The position numbers and the translations under genes were made by a program. The notes under the pieces were generated by a model, which did not search any database, was not told the origin of the DNA, and was given only the letters and a program-made list of their open reading frames with translations. Positions 35,792 to 44,329 of a stretch of 64,000 bases of DNA are shown one piece after another. The first letter of the stretch is position 1; each line of letters starts with the position of its first letter. Source of the DNA: JAGNDO01 sp963704975 (GTDB taxonomy: Bacteria; Chloroflexota; Anaerolineae; Caldilineales; Caldilineaceae); the NCBI GenBank assembly GCA_963704975.1, contig CAVPIK010000009.1, positions 1 through 64,000 of the forward strand, read 5' to 3'.

Positions 35792-36626
35792 TTAGGCCAG
35801 CACCGGCTCCATGCGACGTTCCATTTCCCGCGTGACTGTGACCCGATTGGCATGAACAGCCTCATAGGCCTGGAGTTTGACCAAGTCGTCGACGGAGAGA
35901 CCATCCAACATGCCGTTGATCTCCTGCACCGTCAAGGTGTCGTAGTCAGCAATCGGCAGATCCATGCGACGTTCCACTTCCCGCAGGACGGTGACTCGGT
36001 TGGCGTGGGCGGCTTCGTAGGCCTGCACCTTGGCCAACTCGTCCATGGACAGGGCGTCCAGCATGGCGTTGATTTCCTTGACCGTGAAGGTGTCGTACTT
36101 AGCGATGGGCAGATCCACGGCCGGGACGGCAGCGACCAGTTGGCTGTCGATCTTGGCGGTCAGGGCGTCAATCTCTTTGCTCAGCTTGGTCAAGCGCTCT
36201 CGGCTGGGCAGATCCAGGCCCTTCAACACCTGCTGAACCTGGTTTTCGATCTCGTTGGCGGCGGCGTTGGCCTGACCCTGGGTGCGTTTGAGCTGCTTGC
36301 GCACACGCTTGTTGAGGCCATCAAAGCGATCTTCGACCTGCTTGGTCACACCCTCGAAGCTGATGCTCGACCTGGCCACGCACCTTCTTGGCTTCGGCGA
36401 CGGCGCTCTCGCTAACCTTTTCGCCCCGCTCGGTGACGGTGTCCAGCATCTTCTCGCCCTTTTCCATCAGGGATTTGGTCTCGTCGTAGGCCATGCCCAG
36501 TACACCGGCATAGGCCAGCACGGCCTTGTGGCCCTTGTCCGTCGCCCATTTCATGCTGTCGCCCAATTGCTCCTGGACGTTGCGCAGATCTACATTTTTC
36601 ACATCAATCTTAATTTGGCTTGCCAT
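35792..36626 (-). CDS. Phasin-like coiled-coil protein with two C-terminal repeats, one indel
   Basis: About 278 residues. The N-terminal half is alpha-helical and phasin/apolipoprotein-like (MASQIKIDVKNVDLRNVQEQ, EKGEKMLDTVTERGEKV, VTKQVEDRFDGLNKRVRKQL). The frame changes at about 36369. The C-terminus holds two copies of an approx. 50-residue motif: DLPIAKYDTFTVKEINAMLD and DLPIADYDTLTVQEINGMLD, each continuing to an AYEA.HANRVTV box and ending ERRM. Such domains are found in Actinobacteria as C-terminal tails of polymer-granule or cell-surface proteins. This is a family resemblance from memory. The start has GGAG upstream. Confidence 0.75.
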
Positions 36627-36902
36627 TTGAAAGTCTCCTCACAGATATTGTTGGTCAGAGTGACCATACTCAAAATTATTGTTGATTCGCGGCGCATCCC
36701 AGTTTCTCTGGGGCTTTACGTTATTGTGGTCAGGCTCTTCGACCTTGACTCGTCTAACGCAGTGCGTCACAGATAATATAACACGGTGCGTCATGGATGT
36801 CAAGAGGCAAAACATTTGCGTTTTGTCTGTAGAACTAACTTGACCTCACTGCCAAAGCAAGTTAAGAACTCGGCCAGAATTGATCTGGCCAGCGGAGCGT
36901 TC

Positions 36903-37244
36903 ATGTCCATGGAAAAGCCAGTTCAAGCCCCCTATGCCCGACATATCTTTTTGTGTTCCGGCCCCTACTGCGATCCTGGGGGCCAGGCCCAGCGGCTCTA
37001 CCATAAACTTGGCCAGAAACTCGGTGAGCTGAGCGACTACAACAACCCGGAACGGGTGAAGCGTGGGATCTCGCCCTGTTTGGGGGTTTGCCAAGGCGGC
37101 CCCCTGTTGGTGGTCTATCCCGAAGGGGTCTGGTATCACCATGTGGACGAAGCCGCGCTGGACCGCATTATCGACGAACATTTGGGCGAAGGACGGCCTG
37201 TTCAGGAGTACATTTTTCATCAACTGGCCCAGGATCCGGATTGA
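36903..37244 (+). CDS. [2Fe-2S] thioredoxin-like ferredoxin
   Basis: 113 residues. The cluster cysteines are CSGPYCDPGG and SPCLGVCQGGPLLVVYPEG, in the arrangement of the thioredoxin-like 2Fe-2S ferredoxins (NuoE-like fold). YHHVDEAALDRIIDEHL follows. The start ATG 36903 has GGAG upstream, and the longer frame lacks support. It probably carries electrons in an unknown pathway. It ends 9 bp from the convergent D-threonine-aldolase-type gene. Confidence 0.9.
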   Translation: MSMEKPVQAPYARHIFLCSGPYCDPGGQAQRLYHKLGQKLGELSDYNNPERVKRGISPCLGVCQGGPLLVVYPEGVWYHHVDEAALDRIIDEHLGEGRPVQEYIFHQLAQDPD

Positions 37245-37253
37245 CGCTCTCTG

Positions 37254-38297
37254 TCAACGCACCTTGCCCCGGGCCTGGATCTGCCACACCACCTCCACCT
37301 GGTCGCCCCGCACCCCGTATATTTCATCGTGCATGTTGATACAGCCGCACACGTGGTTGGGGATCACCCGCAGCCGGTCGCCGATCTGGGGGCTGGGGTC
37401 GCACTGGCTGATGTCCAGATAGCCGTGCTCTTCGTTCATCATATAGATGCTGGCCGCGGGGTGGTCCACCACAATGCCCATGGGCAGCCCCCGGTCGCTG
37501 GAGAAGGTCTTCGTGCCGCCGTCCAGGATGGCCCGCTGGTCTGTGGGGCGGCTGGCCACGGTGGTCAACACCGTGACTGCGCAGTCGGCTTGCGTGGCAT
37601 AGCCAGCCTCCACCATCATCTTGTCCATGAAAATGTAGGTGCCCGTGCGGTGCTCGGTGAGACCCGGCACCATGTGGGCCAAAAAGGCGTCCGGGGTGCC
37701 GCCGCCGCTGACGATTTCTGTGCTCAGTCCGGCGCGCTGCAATCCGGCCACGGCCTGGGCGATGGCCTCGGCGTTGGCCGGGCCGCTGGGATAGACCGCC
37801 ATGCCCCGCAGGCGCAGACCGGGCAGTCGGTCCAAATCCTGGGCCAGGGTCAACAACTCCGGGACCGTGGGCGCGCCCGTGCGGTTGTTGGGGCCGCCCA
37901 TTTCGGCCAGCACATCCACCACGATCCCGGCGGCCACGGCTGCGTCCGAGATGCCCTGGCCCACGATCAGGTTGTCCACGGTCACTTTCAGCTCCGTGCG
38001 CCGGGCCAGGCGGATCAGCCGCTCCAGTTTGGCCGGGCCGAGGATGTTGTAATAGAGCAGGATGTCCTGGATGCCGGCATCGGCCATCACCTCCACTTCG
38101 CCCAATTTCTGGCAGGTGATGCCCACAGCGCCCAGGGCCAACTGCCGATGCGCCAGGGCGGGGATCTTGTGGGTCTTGATGTGGGGGCGAAAGCCCAATC
38201 CGTGGCTGTCGAAATAGTCCTGATAGCGGCGCAGATTGCGCTCCATCACGTCCAGGTCGAGGATCAGGCAAGGGGTGTCGAGTTGGTGGATCTGCAT
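37254..38297 (-). CDS. D-threonine aldolase / D-serine dehydratase-like enzyme
   Basis: 347 residues, alanine-racemase-like N-terminal TIM barrel plus C-terminal D-serine dehydratase-like domain. The PLP Lys is in RPHIKTHKIP. Gly-rich SGGGTPDAF binds phosphate. The C-terminal HVCGCINMHDEIYGVRG contains the His-x-Cys pair that binds the metal ion in fold-type III D-threonine aldolases and D-serine dehydratases. The family is firm, but the exact substrate cannot be told. It stands alone, preceded by a TTGATTGG tandem array. Confidence 0.88.
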   Translation of the reverse strand: MQIHQLDTPCLILDLDVMERNLRRYQDYFDSHGLGFRPHIKTHKIPALAHRQLALGAVGITCQKLGEVEVMADAGIQDILLYYNILGPAKLERLIRLARRTELKVTVDNLIVGQGISDAAVAAGIVVDVLAEMGGPNNRTGAPTVPELLTLAQDLDRLPGLRLRGMAVYPSGPANAEAIAQAVAGLQRAGLSTEIVSGGGTPDAFLAHMVPGLTEHRTGTYIFMDKMMVEAGYATQADCAVTVLTTVASRPTDQRAILDGGTKTFSSDRGLPMGIVVDHPAASIYMMNEEHGYLDISQCDPSPQIGDRLRVIPNHVCGCINMHDEIYGVRGDQVEVVWQIQARGKVR

Positions 38298-38318
38298 GGC
38301 GGGTCTCCGGGTGAGGTT

Positions 38319-38341
38319 GGTTGATTGGTTGATTGGTTGAT
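38319..38341. repeat. Tandem array TTGGTTGA (three units)
   Basis: Three consecutive units of ttggttga. Same words occur in the coding region at 57461-57493. Confidence 0.85.
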
Positions 38342-38383
38342 TTTAATCGGGGCGGGGGTGTGGAGGCAAGATGGGCTTGGTGG

Positions 38384-38389
38384 TATAAT
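38384..38389 (+). promoter_or_regulatory. Extended -10 promoter of the response regulator
   Basis: TGGTATAAT (extended -10) about 75 bp upstream of the start at 38463, without an evident -35. Confidence 0.45.
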
Positions 38390-38462
38390 GTGATCAATCG
38401 CGCCGTCAGCCCCCAGCCGCACATTTCACGCAACACGCATTCACGTTTCACAAGGAAATCCC

Positions 38463-39173
38463 ATGAGTTCTGAACCCAAAAAAACTATTCTGGTCGTAGA
38501 CGACGAATCCCGCATGGCCCGCTTTGTCAAGATGAATCTGGATCTGGAAGGCTACATCACCCTGGAGGCCAACACCGGCTTTCAGGCTCTGGAAAAGGTG
38601 CGGGAATATCAGCCGGATCTGGTGCTGCTGGATGTGGAAATGCCAGGGCTGGACGGCTTCGAGACCCTGAAGCGCATCCGGGAGATCGGCGAAATGCCCG
38701 TGATCATGCTCACCGTGCGCTCGGACGAGGACGACCGCATCCGCGGGCTGGACCTGGGCGCGGATGACTATGTGACCAAGCCCTTCAGCCCCCGGGAGCT
38801 ATCCAGCCGCATCCGGGCCGTCCTGCGCCGCTTCGAGCCGCCCACCCGCCCGGAGGACCAGATCATCGCCATCGACGACCGCCTCTCCTTTGACTTGCAG
38901 CGCCGGGATGTGATCGTGGACGGCGAACGGCTGGGCCTGCGCCCCACGGAATATCGCCTGCTGGATCACCTGATCCAAAATGCCGGGTGGGTCGTCCCCC
39001 ACGAAACCCTGCTGTCCAAGGTGTGGGGCCACGAATACGCCAACGACAACCATCTGCTGCGTCTATACATCACCTATCTGCGCAAAAAGATTGAACCCGA
39101 CCCCTCGGATCCCCGCTACATCTTCACCGAGCGGGGCCTGGGCTATCGCTTCGTCGATTTTAAGAAGAAGTGA
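38463..39173 (+). CDS. OmpR/PhoB-family response regulator
   Basis: 236 residues. Receiver with DD in LVVDDESR, phospho-Asp in LVLLDVEMPGLDG, Thr in IMLTVRSDED, and DDYVTKPFSPREL. Winged helix with LGLRPTEYRLLDHLIQNAG and LRLYITYLRKKIEPDP, ending YIFTERGLGYRF. All key residues are present. An orphan without kinase in this window. TTCACAAGG precedes the ATG. Confidence 0.95.
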   Translation: MSSEPKKTILVVDDESRMARFVKMNLDLEGYITLEANTGFQALEKVREYQPDLVLLDVEMPGLDGFETLKRIREIGEMPVIMLTVRSDEDDRIRGLDLGADDYVTKPFSPRELSSRIRAVLRRFEPPTRPEDQIIAIDDRLSFDLQRRDVIVDGERLGLRPTEYRLLDHLIQNAGWVVPHETLLSKVWGHEYANDNHLLRLYITYLRKKIEPDPSDPRYIFTERGLGYRFVDFKKK

Positions 39174-39398
39174 TCGGGGGGCGATCACAAATCCCCAAGC
39201 CTTGATCTTTGATCCCCCCCCGCCTTTTGTGATACAATCCTCAATTGGTGCGCAGTCAGCGCCAGAAAATGTAGGTCCCAATCAATCACGCCCCAGGACC
39301 GAAGAATGGGGTGCCGGAAAGCCCAAGGGCTGACGGTACATTTTTCGGGAAGATCGGGGCGGCAGACAAACCCTTTTTTAGCCTTTAGGAGGCAACCC

Positions 39399-40286
39399 TT
39401 GGCAGTAATCACGATGAGGCAATTGTTGGAGGCCGGTGTCCACTTTGGTCACCGCACCCGCCGCTGGAATCCGAAGATGCGTCCGTTTATCTTCACCGAG
39501 CGCAGCGGCATTCACATCATCGACCTGCAACAGACCATGTTGCGCGTCAATGAGTATTATGACATGGTGCGTGACACCGTGGCAAAGGGCGGCATTGTGC
39601 TCTTTGTGGGCACCAAGCGCCAGGCTCAGGCCACTGTGCGCCAGGAAGCCGAACGATGTGGCATGCCCTACATCAACCAGCGCTGGTTGGGTGGTACTCT
39701 GACCAACTGGAAGACGATTAAAGAGCGTATCGATTATCTGAACAAGCTGGAACGGCGCATGGATGCGGGCGAGTTCCGCACCCTGACCAAGAAAGAACAG
39801 TTGGAGATCCGCAAGGAGCTGACCCGGCTAAACCGTCGCCTTGGCGGTATCAAGAGCATGACCAAGCCGCCTGCAATCATCTTTGTGGTGGATACCAAGC
39901 GGGAAGATCTGGCGGTCAAAGAGGCCAACAAGCTGGGCATTCCCCTGCTGGCCATGGTGGACACCAACTGTGACCCGGATCCCATCGACTACATCATCCC
40001 CAGCAACGACGATGCCATTCGGGCCGTCAAGCTGCTGGTCAGCGTGATCGCCGACGCCGCCGAAGAAGGCCGTCGCATCCGCGAGATCGACATGGTGGAC
40101 ACCGGTCGTGTCAGCCATGATGACCTGGCCGAGATGGAGAAATATCTCGGACCCAGCACCCTGAAGAAGCTTCAGGTCGACGATGAGGATGATCTGGAAG
40201 ATTTCGACGATGACGATGATGACATTGAAATTGATTCCGATGACGACGACGACGATTCTGACGACGATTCCGACGACGACGAATAG
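39399..40286 (+). CDS. rpsB: 30S ribosomal protein S2 with long acidic C-terminal tail
   Basis: Binds the 30S subunit near S1. The start codon is TTG (39399), with a perfect AGGAGG 7 nt before it. MAVITMRQLLEAGVHFGHRT and RPFIFTERSGIHIIDLQQT are typical. DDAIRAVKLLVSVIADA ends the core. The last 35 residues contain 28 Asp/Glu, an extreme acidic extension absent from usual S2. Its role is unknown. About 295 residues. No indel. Leader 39174-39398 contains a possible weak promoter (TTTGAT/TACAAT, 19-nt spacer). Confidence 0.95.
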   Translation: MAVITMRQLLEAGVHFGHRTRRWNPKMRPFIFTERSGIHIIDLQQTMLRVNEYYDMVRDTVAKGGIVLFVGTKRQAQATVRQEAERCGMPYINQRWLGGTLTNWKTIKERIDYLNKLERRMDAGEFRTLTKKEQLEIRKELTRLNRRLGGIKSMTKPPAIIFVVDTKREDLAVKEANKLGIPLLAMVDTNCDPDPIDYIIPSNDDAIRAVKLLVSVIADAAEEGRRIREIDMVDTGRVSHDDLAEMEKYLGPSTLKKLQVDDEDDLEDFDDDDDDIEIDSDDDDDDSDDDSDDDE

Positions 40287-40370
40287 TCTGGTCCAGGAAT
40301 TAGGTTCGTTGATTCGTTTAGCACTATCGGCCGCAAACTGATATTGCGGCAACTATGACAGGAGAGCAAA

Positions 40371-40967
40371 ATGGCTGAAATTACTGCGCAGATGGTCAAA
40401 GAGCTGCGCGAGGCGACAAACGCCGGTGTGTTGGAGTGCAAAAAGGCGCTGACTCAGGCCGAAGGTGACTTCGACCGGGCAGCGGAAATTCTGCGAGAGA
40501 AGGGATTGGCTGCGGCGGCCAAGAAGGCCAGCCGAGACGCCAACGAAGGACTGATCGGTCACTACATTCACCAGGGCAGCAAGATGGCCGGCTTGGTGGA
40601 AGTGAACTGCGAGACCGACTTCGTGGCCCGCACGGACATCTTCCAAGACTTGGCCCGAGATCTGGCCATGCATGTGGTGGCCGTCCGCCCCAGCTACGTC
40701 AGCCGGGACGAAGTGCCCGCCGACGTGGTGGAGACCGAAAAGCGCATCGCCAAGGAGCAGATGGCGGACAGCGGCAAGCCCGACCATATTCTTGAGCGTA
40801 TCATCGAGGGCAAGCTGGACAAGTGGTACAGCGAGATTTGCCTGTTGGAGCAAGGATTTGTCAAGGATCCGGACATGACCGTCCAGGCATTGTTGACAAA
40901 GACTATCGCAACCTTGGGGGAGAACATCAAGGTGCGGCGCTTTAGCCGACTTGAAATCGGCGGCTAA
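40371..40967 (+). CDS. tsf: Elongation factor Ts
   Basis: 198 residues, the short form common outside Gammaproteobacteria. It recycles EF-Tu by GDP exchange. UBA domain (MAEITAQMVKELREATNAGV, LECKKALTQAEGDFDRA), then EVNCETDFVARTDIFQDLA in the core. The ATG is preceded by AGGAG. It follows rpsB by 84 bp, the classical arrangement. Confidence 0.96.
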   Translation: MAEITAQMVKELREATNAGVLECKKALTQAEGDFDRAAEILREKGLAAAAKKASRDANEGLIGHYIHQGSKMAGLVEVNCETDFVARTDIFQDLARDLAMHVVAVRPSYVSRDEVPADVVETEKRIAKEQMADSGKPDHILERIIEGKLDKWYSEICLLEQGFVKDPDMTVQALLTKTIATLGENIKVRRFSRLEIGG

Positions 40968-40975
40968 ATGATTGA

Positions 40976-41007
40976 AAGAATGCCCAGCCCACAGGCTGGG
41001 CATTCTT
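40976..41007 (+). terminator. Hairpin between tsf and pyrH
   Basis: 14-bp stem (AAGAATGCCCAGCC and complement) with a 4-nt loop, starting 8 bp past the tsf stop. The T-run is short (2-3), so it may attenuate rather than fully terminate. Confidence 0.75.
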
Positions 41008-41073
41008 GTGTCCAGCGTCAATCATCTCAAGGATCTAAAAAGTTTCAAAACCGGCAAGGGGAGGCATCACAGA

Positions 41074-41793
41074 ATGAGCGATGTAAAATTTCAACGGCTG
41101 TTGATCAAATTGGGCGGAGAGGCCCTGGCGGGTGAAGGCGGCTATGGGATTGACCCCAAGCGGGCCGAAGAGGTGGCCGGCAAGGTGCGCCGGGTGATCG
41201 ACATGGGCGTCCAAGTGGCCTTGGTGATTGGGGCGGGCAACCTGTGGCGGGGCAAGACCGACGGGCTGGATCATGGCATGGAGCGGGTGACCGCCGACCA
41301 CATGGGCATGTTGGCCACGGTGATGAATGCCCTGGCCTTGCAAGATGCCCTGGAACGCCAAGGCGTCCCCACCCGGGTGATGACCGGCATCGAGGTGCGC
41401 GCCGTGGCCGAGCCCTATATTCAGCGCCGGGCCGTTCGCCATCTGGAAAAAGGCCGGTGTGTGATCTTCGGTGCAGGCACGGGCAACCCCTACTTCACCA
41501 CGGACACGGCCGCGGCACTGCGGGCCATGGAGATCAACGCCGAGGCCCTGGTCAAAGCCACCAAGGTGGATGCGGTCTATGACCGGGACCCCAAGCTAGA
41601 TGCCGACGCCCAGCCCTTCACGCAGTTGAGCTATATCGACGCCCTGAACATGCGCCTGGGGGTGATGGACAGCACGGCTATGGCCATGTGTATGGACAAC
41701 GATCTGCCCATCTATGTGGTCAACCTGTGGAAAGACGATGTGCTGGACCGAGTCGCCCGGGGCCAGTCCGAAGGCACTTTGATCACAGCTTAG
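41074..41793 (+). CDS. pyrH: UMP kinase
   Basis: Phosphorylates UMP to UDP. 239 residues, amino-acid kinase fold: LLIKLGGEALAGEGGYGIDP, LVIGAGNLWRGK, RVTADHMGMLATVMNALALQ, FGAGTGNPYFTTDTAAALRA and LGVMDSTAMAMCMDNDLPI. GGGGAGG lies 11 nt before ATG 41074. Intact. Confidence 0.96.
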   Translation: MSDVKFQRLLIKLGGEALAGEGGYGIDPKRAEEVAGKVRRVIDMGVQVALVIGAGNLWRGKTDGLDHGMERVTADHMGMLATVMNALALQDALERQGVPTRVMTGIEVRAVAEPYIQRRAVRHLEKGRCVIFGAGTGNPYFTTDTAAALRAMEINAEALVKATKVDAVYDRDPKLDADAQPFTQLSYIDALNMRLGVMDSTAMAMCMDNDLPIYVVNLWKDDVLDRVARGQSEGTLITA

Positions 41794-41826
41794 TCTGTCT
41801 TAAAAATGGCCGATGGGGGCCGGTTT

Positions 41827-41854
41827 TTACCCTTATCCCAGAATAGGATACAAT
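41827..41854 (+). promoter_or_regulatory. Possible promoter of frr
   Basis: TTTACC, 16-nt spacer, TACAAT, 45 bp before the frr start. Confidence 0.35.
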
Positions 41855-41899
41855 AGCAGGGTCGGTCCCCACCAACTTTTACCCAAGGAGCCATAGGCC

Positions 41900-42457
41900 A
41901 TGATACGCGAAATAATGCATGACATGCAGGATCGGATGGAGAAAACCATCGAGGCCTACCGTCACGATCTGATGACCATCCGCACAGGCCGGGCGTCCAC
42001 CGCCTTGGTCGACCGGCTGTTGATAGACTATTACAACATGCCGACCCCGTTGATGCAGTTGGCCTCGATCTCGGTCCCCGAAGCCCAGATGATCTTGATC
42101 CGCCCCTTTGCCGTCAGCGACATCGGCGCCATCGAGCGAGCCATCGCCAAATCGGACATTGGGCTGACCCCCAACAACGACGGCAAGCAGATTCGTCTCA
42201 ACATCCCCCCGCTGACCGAAGACCGGCGGCGGGATCTGACCAAGCAGGTGGCAAAACGGGCCGAGGAGGCCCGGGTCTCCCTGCGCAACATCCGCCGGGA
42301 CAGCATTTCCGACTTGCGCGAGATGGAAAAGGAAAGTATGATCAGCGAGGATGAGCTACACCGAGCCCAGGACCAGGTTCAGGAAGCCATCAACAAGTTC
42401 ACAGAGATCGTGGACCAGATCACCAAGGAAAAGGACGATGAGATCATGACTATCTGA
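41900..42457 (+). CDS. frr: Ribosome recycling factor
   Basis: 185 residues. With EF-G it dissociates post-termination ribosomes. MEKTIEAYRHDLMTIRTGRA, LVDRLLIDYYNMPTPLMQLA and REMEKESMISEDELHRAQDQ are hallmark segments. AAGGAG lies 10 nt upstream. A terminator follows. Confidence 0.96.
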   Translation: MIREIMHDMQDRMEKTIEAYRHDLMTIRTGRASTALVDRLLIDYYNMPTPLMQLASISVPEAQMILIRPFAVSDIGAIERAIAKSDIGLTPNNDGKQIRLNIPPLTEDRRRDLTKQVAKRAEEARVSLRNIRRDSISDLREMEKESMISEDELHRAQDQVQEAINKFTEIVDQITKEKDDEIMTI

Positions 42458-42511
42458 TCTCCGCCGTCCGTACCCTTCCCTCGCATGGTCAGGGATGAAT
42501 TGATATAGAAA

Positions 42512-42544
42512 CAGGGGTGAGTTCACGCTCACCCCTGCTTTTTC
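42512..42544 (+). terminator. Rho-independent terminator of frr
   Basis: Stem CAGGGGTGAG/CTCACCCCTG with a 6-nt loop, then CTTTTT. It splits frr from uppS. Confidence 0.9.
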
Positions 42545-42575
42545 GTCACATCGCGTTGCCGTAGGAGAGAACCCA

Positions 42576-43310
42576 GTGAAGAACAACAACGAGCAAGCGC
42601 TTGCCCCACTTCCCGCCGTCCCCCACCATTTGGGCATCATCATGGATGGCAATGGGCGGTGGGCGCAGTCCCGTGGATTGCCCCGGCTGGCCGGCCATCA
42701 ATCCGGGGTGGACAACATCAAACGGGTGCTGGAAGGGTGTGTGGAATTTGGGGTCAAGGCGTTGACCATCTATGCCTTTTCCACCGAAAACTGGCATCGG
42801 CCCCCAGACGAGGTGCGGGGCTTGATGTTCTTGCTGGGCATGACCATCAAGCGACAGTTGAAGGATCTGCATAGCAACGGCGTGCAGATTCGCCACAGCG
42901 GCCGCCTCACGGGGATCAGCGAAGAATTGCAGCAGCAGATCCTCTATGCCGTGGACTATACCAAAGACAACGACACCATCGTGCTCAACGTGGCCTTCAA
43001 CTATGGGGGCCGGGCCGAAATTTTGGATGCCGTGCGCCGAGCCATGGCCGACGGCCTCAACCCGGACACCCTCTCCGAAGAGGTCTTTAGCCAATACCTC
43101 TACACCGGCGACCTGCCCGACCCGGATCTGATCATCCGCACTGGGGGGGAATGGCGGTTGAGCAATTTTCTGATCTGGCAGGCCGCCTACGCCGAATATT
43201 ACACCACGCCCACCTATTGGCCGGATTTTGGCAAAGAAGAGCTACACAAAGCCCTTTGGGAATATGGCCAGCGCGAGCGGCGTTTTGGCCGTGTGCTGGA
43301 ACCGAGTTAG
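42576..43310 (+). CDS. uppS: Isoprenyl transferase (undecaprenyl diphosphate synthase)
   Basis: Adds isoprenes in cis to make the undecaprenyl carrier for cell-wall polymers. Catalytic Asp in HLGIIMDGNGRWAQSRGLPR, then TIYAFSTENWHRP, VAFNYGGRAEILDA and RTGGEWRLSNFLIWQAAYAE. The usual SGEQRLSN has become GGEWRLSN, but the Arg and Ser-Asn remain. Start is GTG, with AGGAG 9 nt before. 244 residues. Confidence 0.95.
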   Translation: MKNNNEQALAPLPAVPHHLGIIMDGNGRWAQSRGLPRLAGHQSGVDNIKRVLEGCVEFGVKALTIYAFSTENWHRPPDEVRGLMFLLGMTIKRQLKDLHSNGVQIRHSGRLTGISEELQQQILYAVDYTKDNDTIVLNVAFNYGGRAEILDAVRRAMADGLNPDTLSEEVFSQYLYTGDLPDPDLIIRTGGEWRLSNFLIWQAAYAEYYTTPTYWPDFGKEELHKALWEYGQRERRFGRVLEPS

Positions 43311-43380
43311 CGCCCCCCTAGCCCCCCAACTTTGGGGGGAACTGTCCACTGCCTCCCCCAGAATTGGGGGCCGGGGGGCG
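43311..43380. repeat. Palindromic repeat family A, copy 2
   Basis: Starts directly after the uppS stop codon. Same core and order as 11045-11123 (CCCCCCAACTTTGGGGGG, ACTGTCCA, CTCCCCCAGAATTGGGGG). Confidence 0.93.
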
Positions 43381-43433
43381 ACACCGCCCAATGATCCAAT
43401 GACCCACGCACCCACACAACGAAAGAAATTGAC

Positions 43434-44219
43434 GTGTTCCAGCGTTTCGTAACTGCCATGATTCTGCTGCCACCTATTCTGGCGGCCCTTTGGGTCGGCG
43501 GCGTGTGGTGGACCCTGCTGATCCTTGCGATTTCTGTGGTTGCGGGCCACGAGATGTTCACCCTCTTGACCGTCGGCGGTTTTCGCCCGGCCCCCTATCT
43601 GGGGATGGCCTGGATTGCGCTTTTGGTCTTGCACGCTACCCCGATCTTGGCCATTGTCCCCCTCAACACACTTTTGGCCGGGGGCCTGATCGCCGTCTTC
43701 ATCCTGGCCATGTACCGCATCGAAAAGCCCCTGGCCACCTGGATCAGCACCAGCACCGGGGCCATCTATTTGGGCGTGATGCTGGGGCAAATGGCCGGGC
43801 TGCGTCTGTTGGCCGACGGCTTTTGGTGGGTGCTTTTCGCCCTCTTCATCACATGGGGCAACGATACCGTGGCCTATTTTGTCGGGGTCACCCTGGGCAA
43901 ACACAAGATGTGGCCTCGGCTCAGCCCCAAGAAGAGTTGGGAAGGCACTGTGGGTGGATGGCTCGGCGCTGCCCTGGTTGGGGGCGCCATCGCCCACTTC
44001 TCGCCCTTGCCCATGAGCTTTGGGGCCGGTGCTGCGGTGGGCGCAGTCGGGGGCATACTGGCCCTCTATGGGGATCTCTCCATCAGCCTGGTCAAACGCC
44101 AGGTGGGGGTCAAGGACACCGGCAGTCTCTTCCCCGGCCACGGCGGCATGTTGGATCGGCTGGACAGTCTACTCTTCGTTTTCCCCTTCATTTTTCAGAT
44201 CGCCCTGATCTGGAAATGA
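43434..44219 (+). CDS. cdsA: Phosphatidate cytidylyltransferase
   Basis: Makes CDP-diacylglycerol. 261 residues and about eight membrane helices. The family signature is complete: GDLSISLVKRQVGVKDTGSL and PGHGGMLDRLDSLLFVFP. Also FITWGNDTVAYFVG and PKKSWEGTVGGW. Start is GTG (43434). It follows uppS as usual in this run, separated only by repeat A. Confidence 0.95.
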   Translation: MFQRFVTAMILLPPILAALWVGGVWWTLLILAISVVAGHEMFTLLTVGGFRPAPYLGMAWIALLVLHATPILAIVPLNTLLAGGLIAVFILAMYRIEKPLATWISTSTGAIYLGVMLGQMAGLRLLADGFWWVLFALFITWGNDTVAYFVGVTLGKHKMWPRLSPKKSWEGTVGGWLGAALVGGAIAHFSPLPMSFGAGAAVGAVGGILALYGDLSISLVKRQVGVKDTGSLFPGHGGMLDRLDSLLFVFPFIFQIALIWK

Positions 44220-44252
44220 GGCGAACGACGTGTGGCAAATGGCGAAAAACAA

Positions 44253-44329
44253 AAGTGGTTGGGAAAGACCCATACGGGTTTATCCCAACCACTTTTGCCT
44301 TTTGAACTTTGCCTTTTGCCTTGCTTTTA
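44253..44329. repeat. Palindrome followed by CTTTTGC array
   Basis: An inverted repeat (caaaagtggttggg...cccaaccacttttg) around a hairpin, then three or four CTTTTGC units (44293-44329). It lies between convergent cdsA and rpe and may end both transcripts. Confidence 0.8.
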
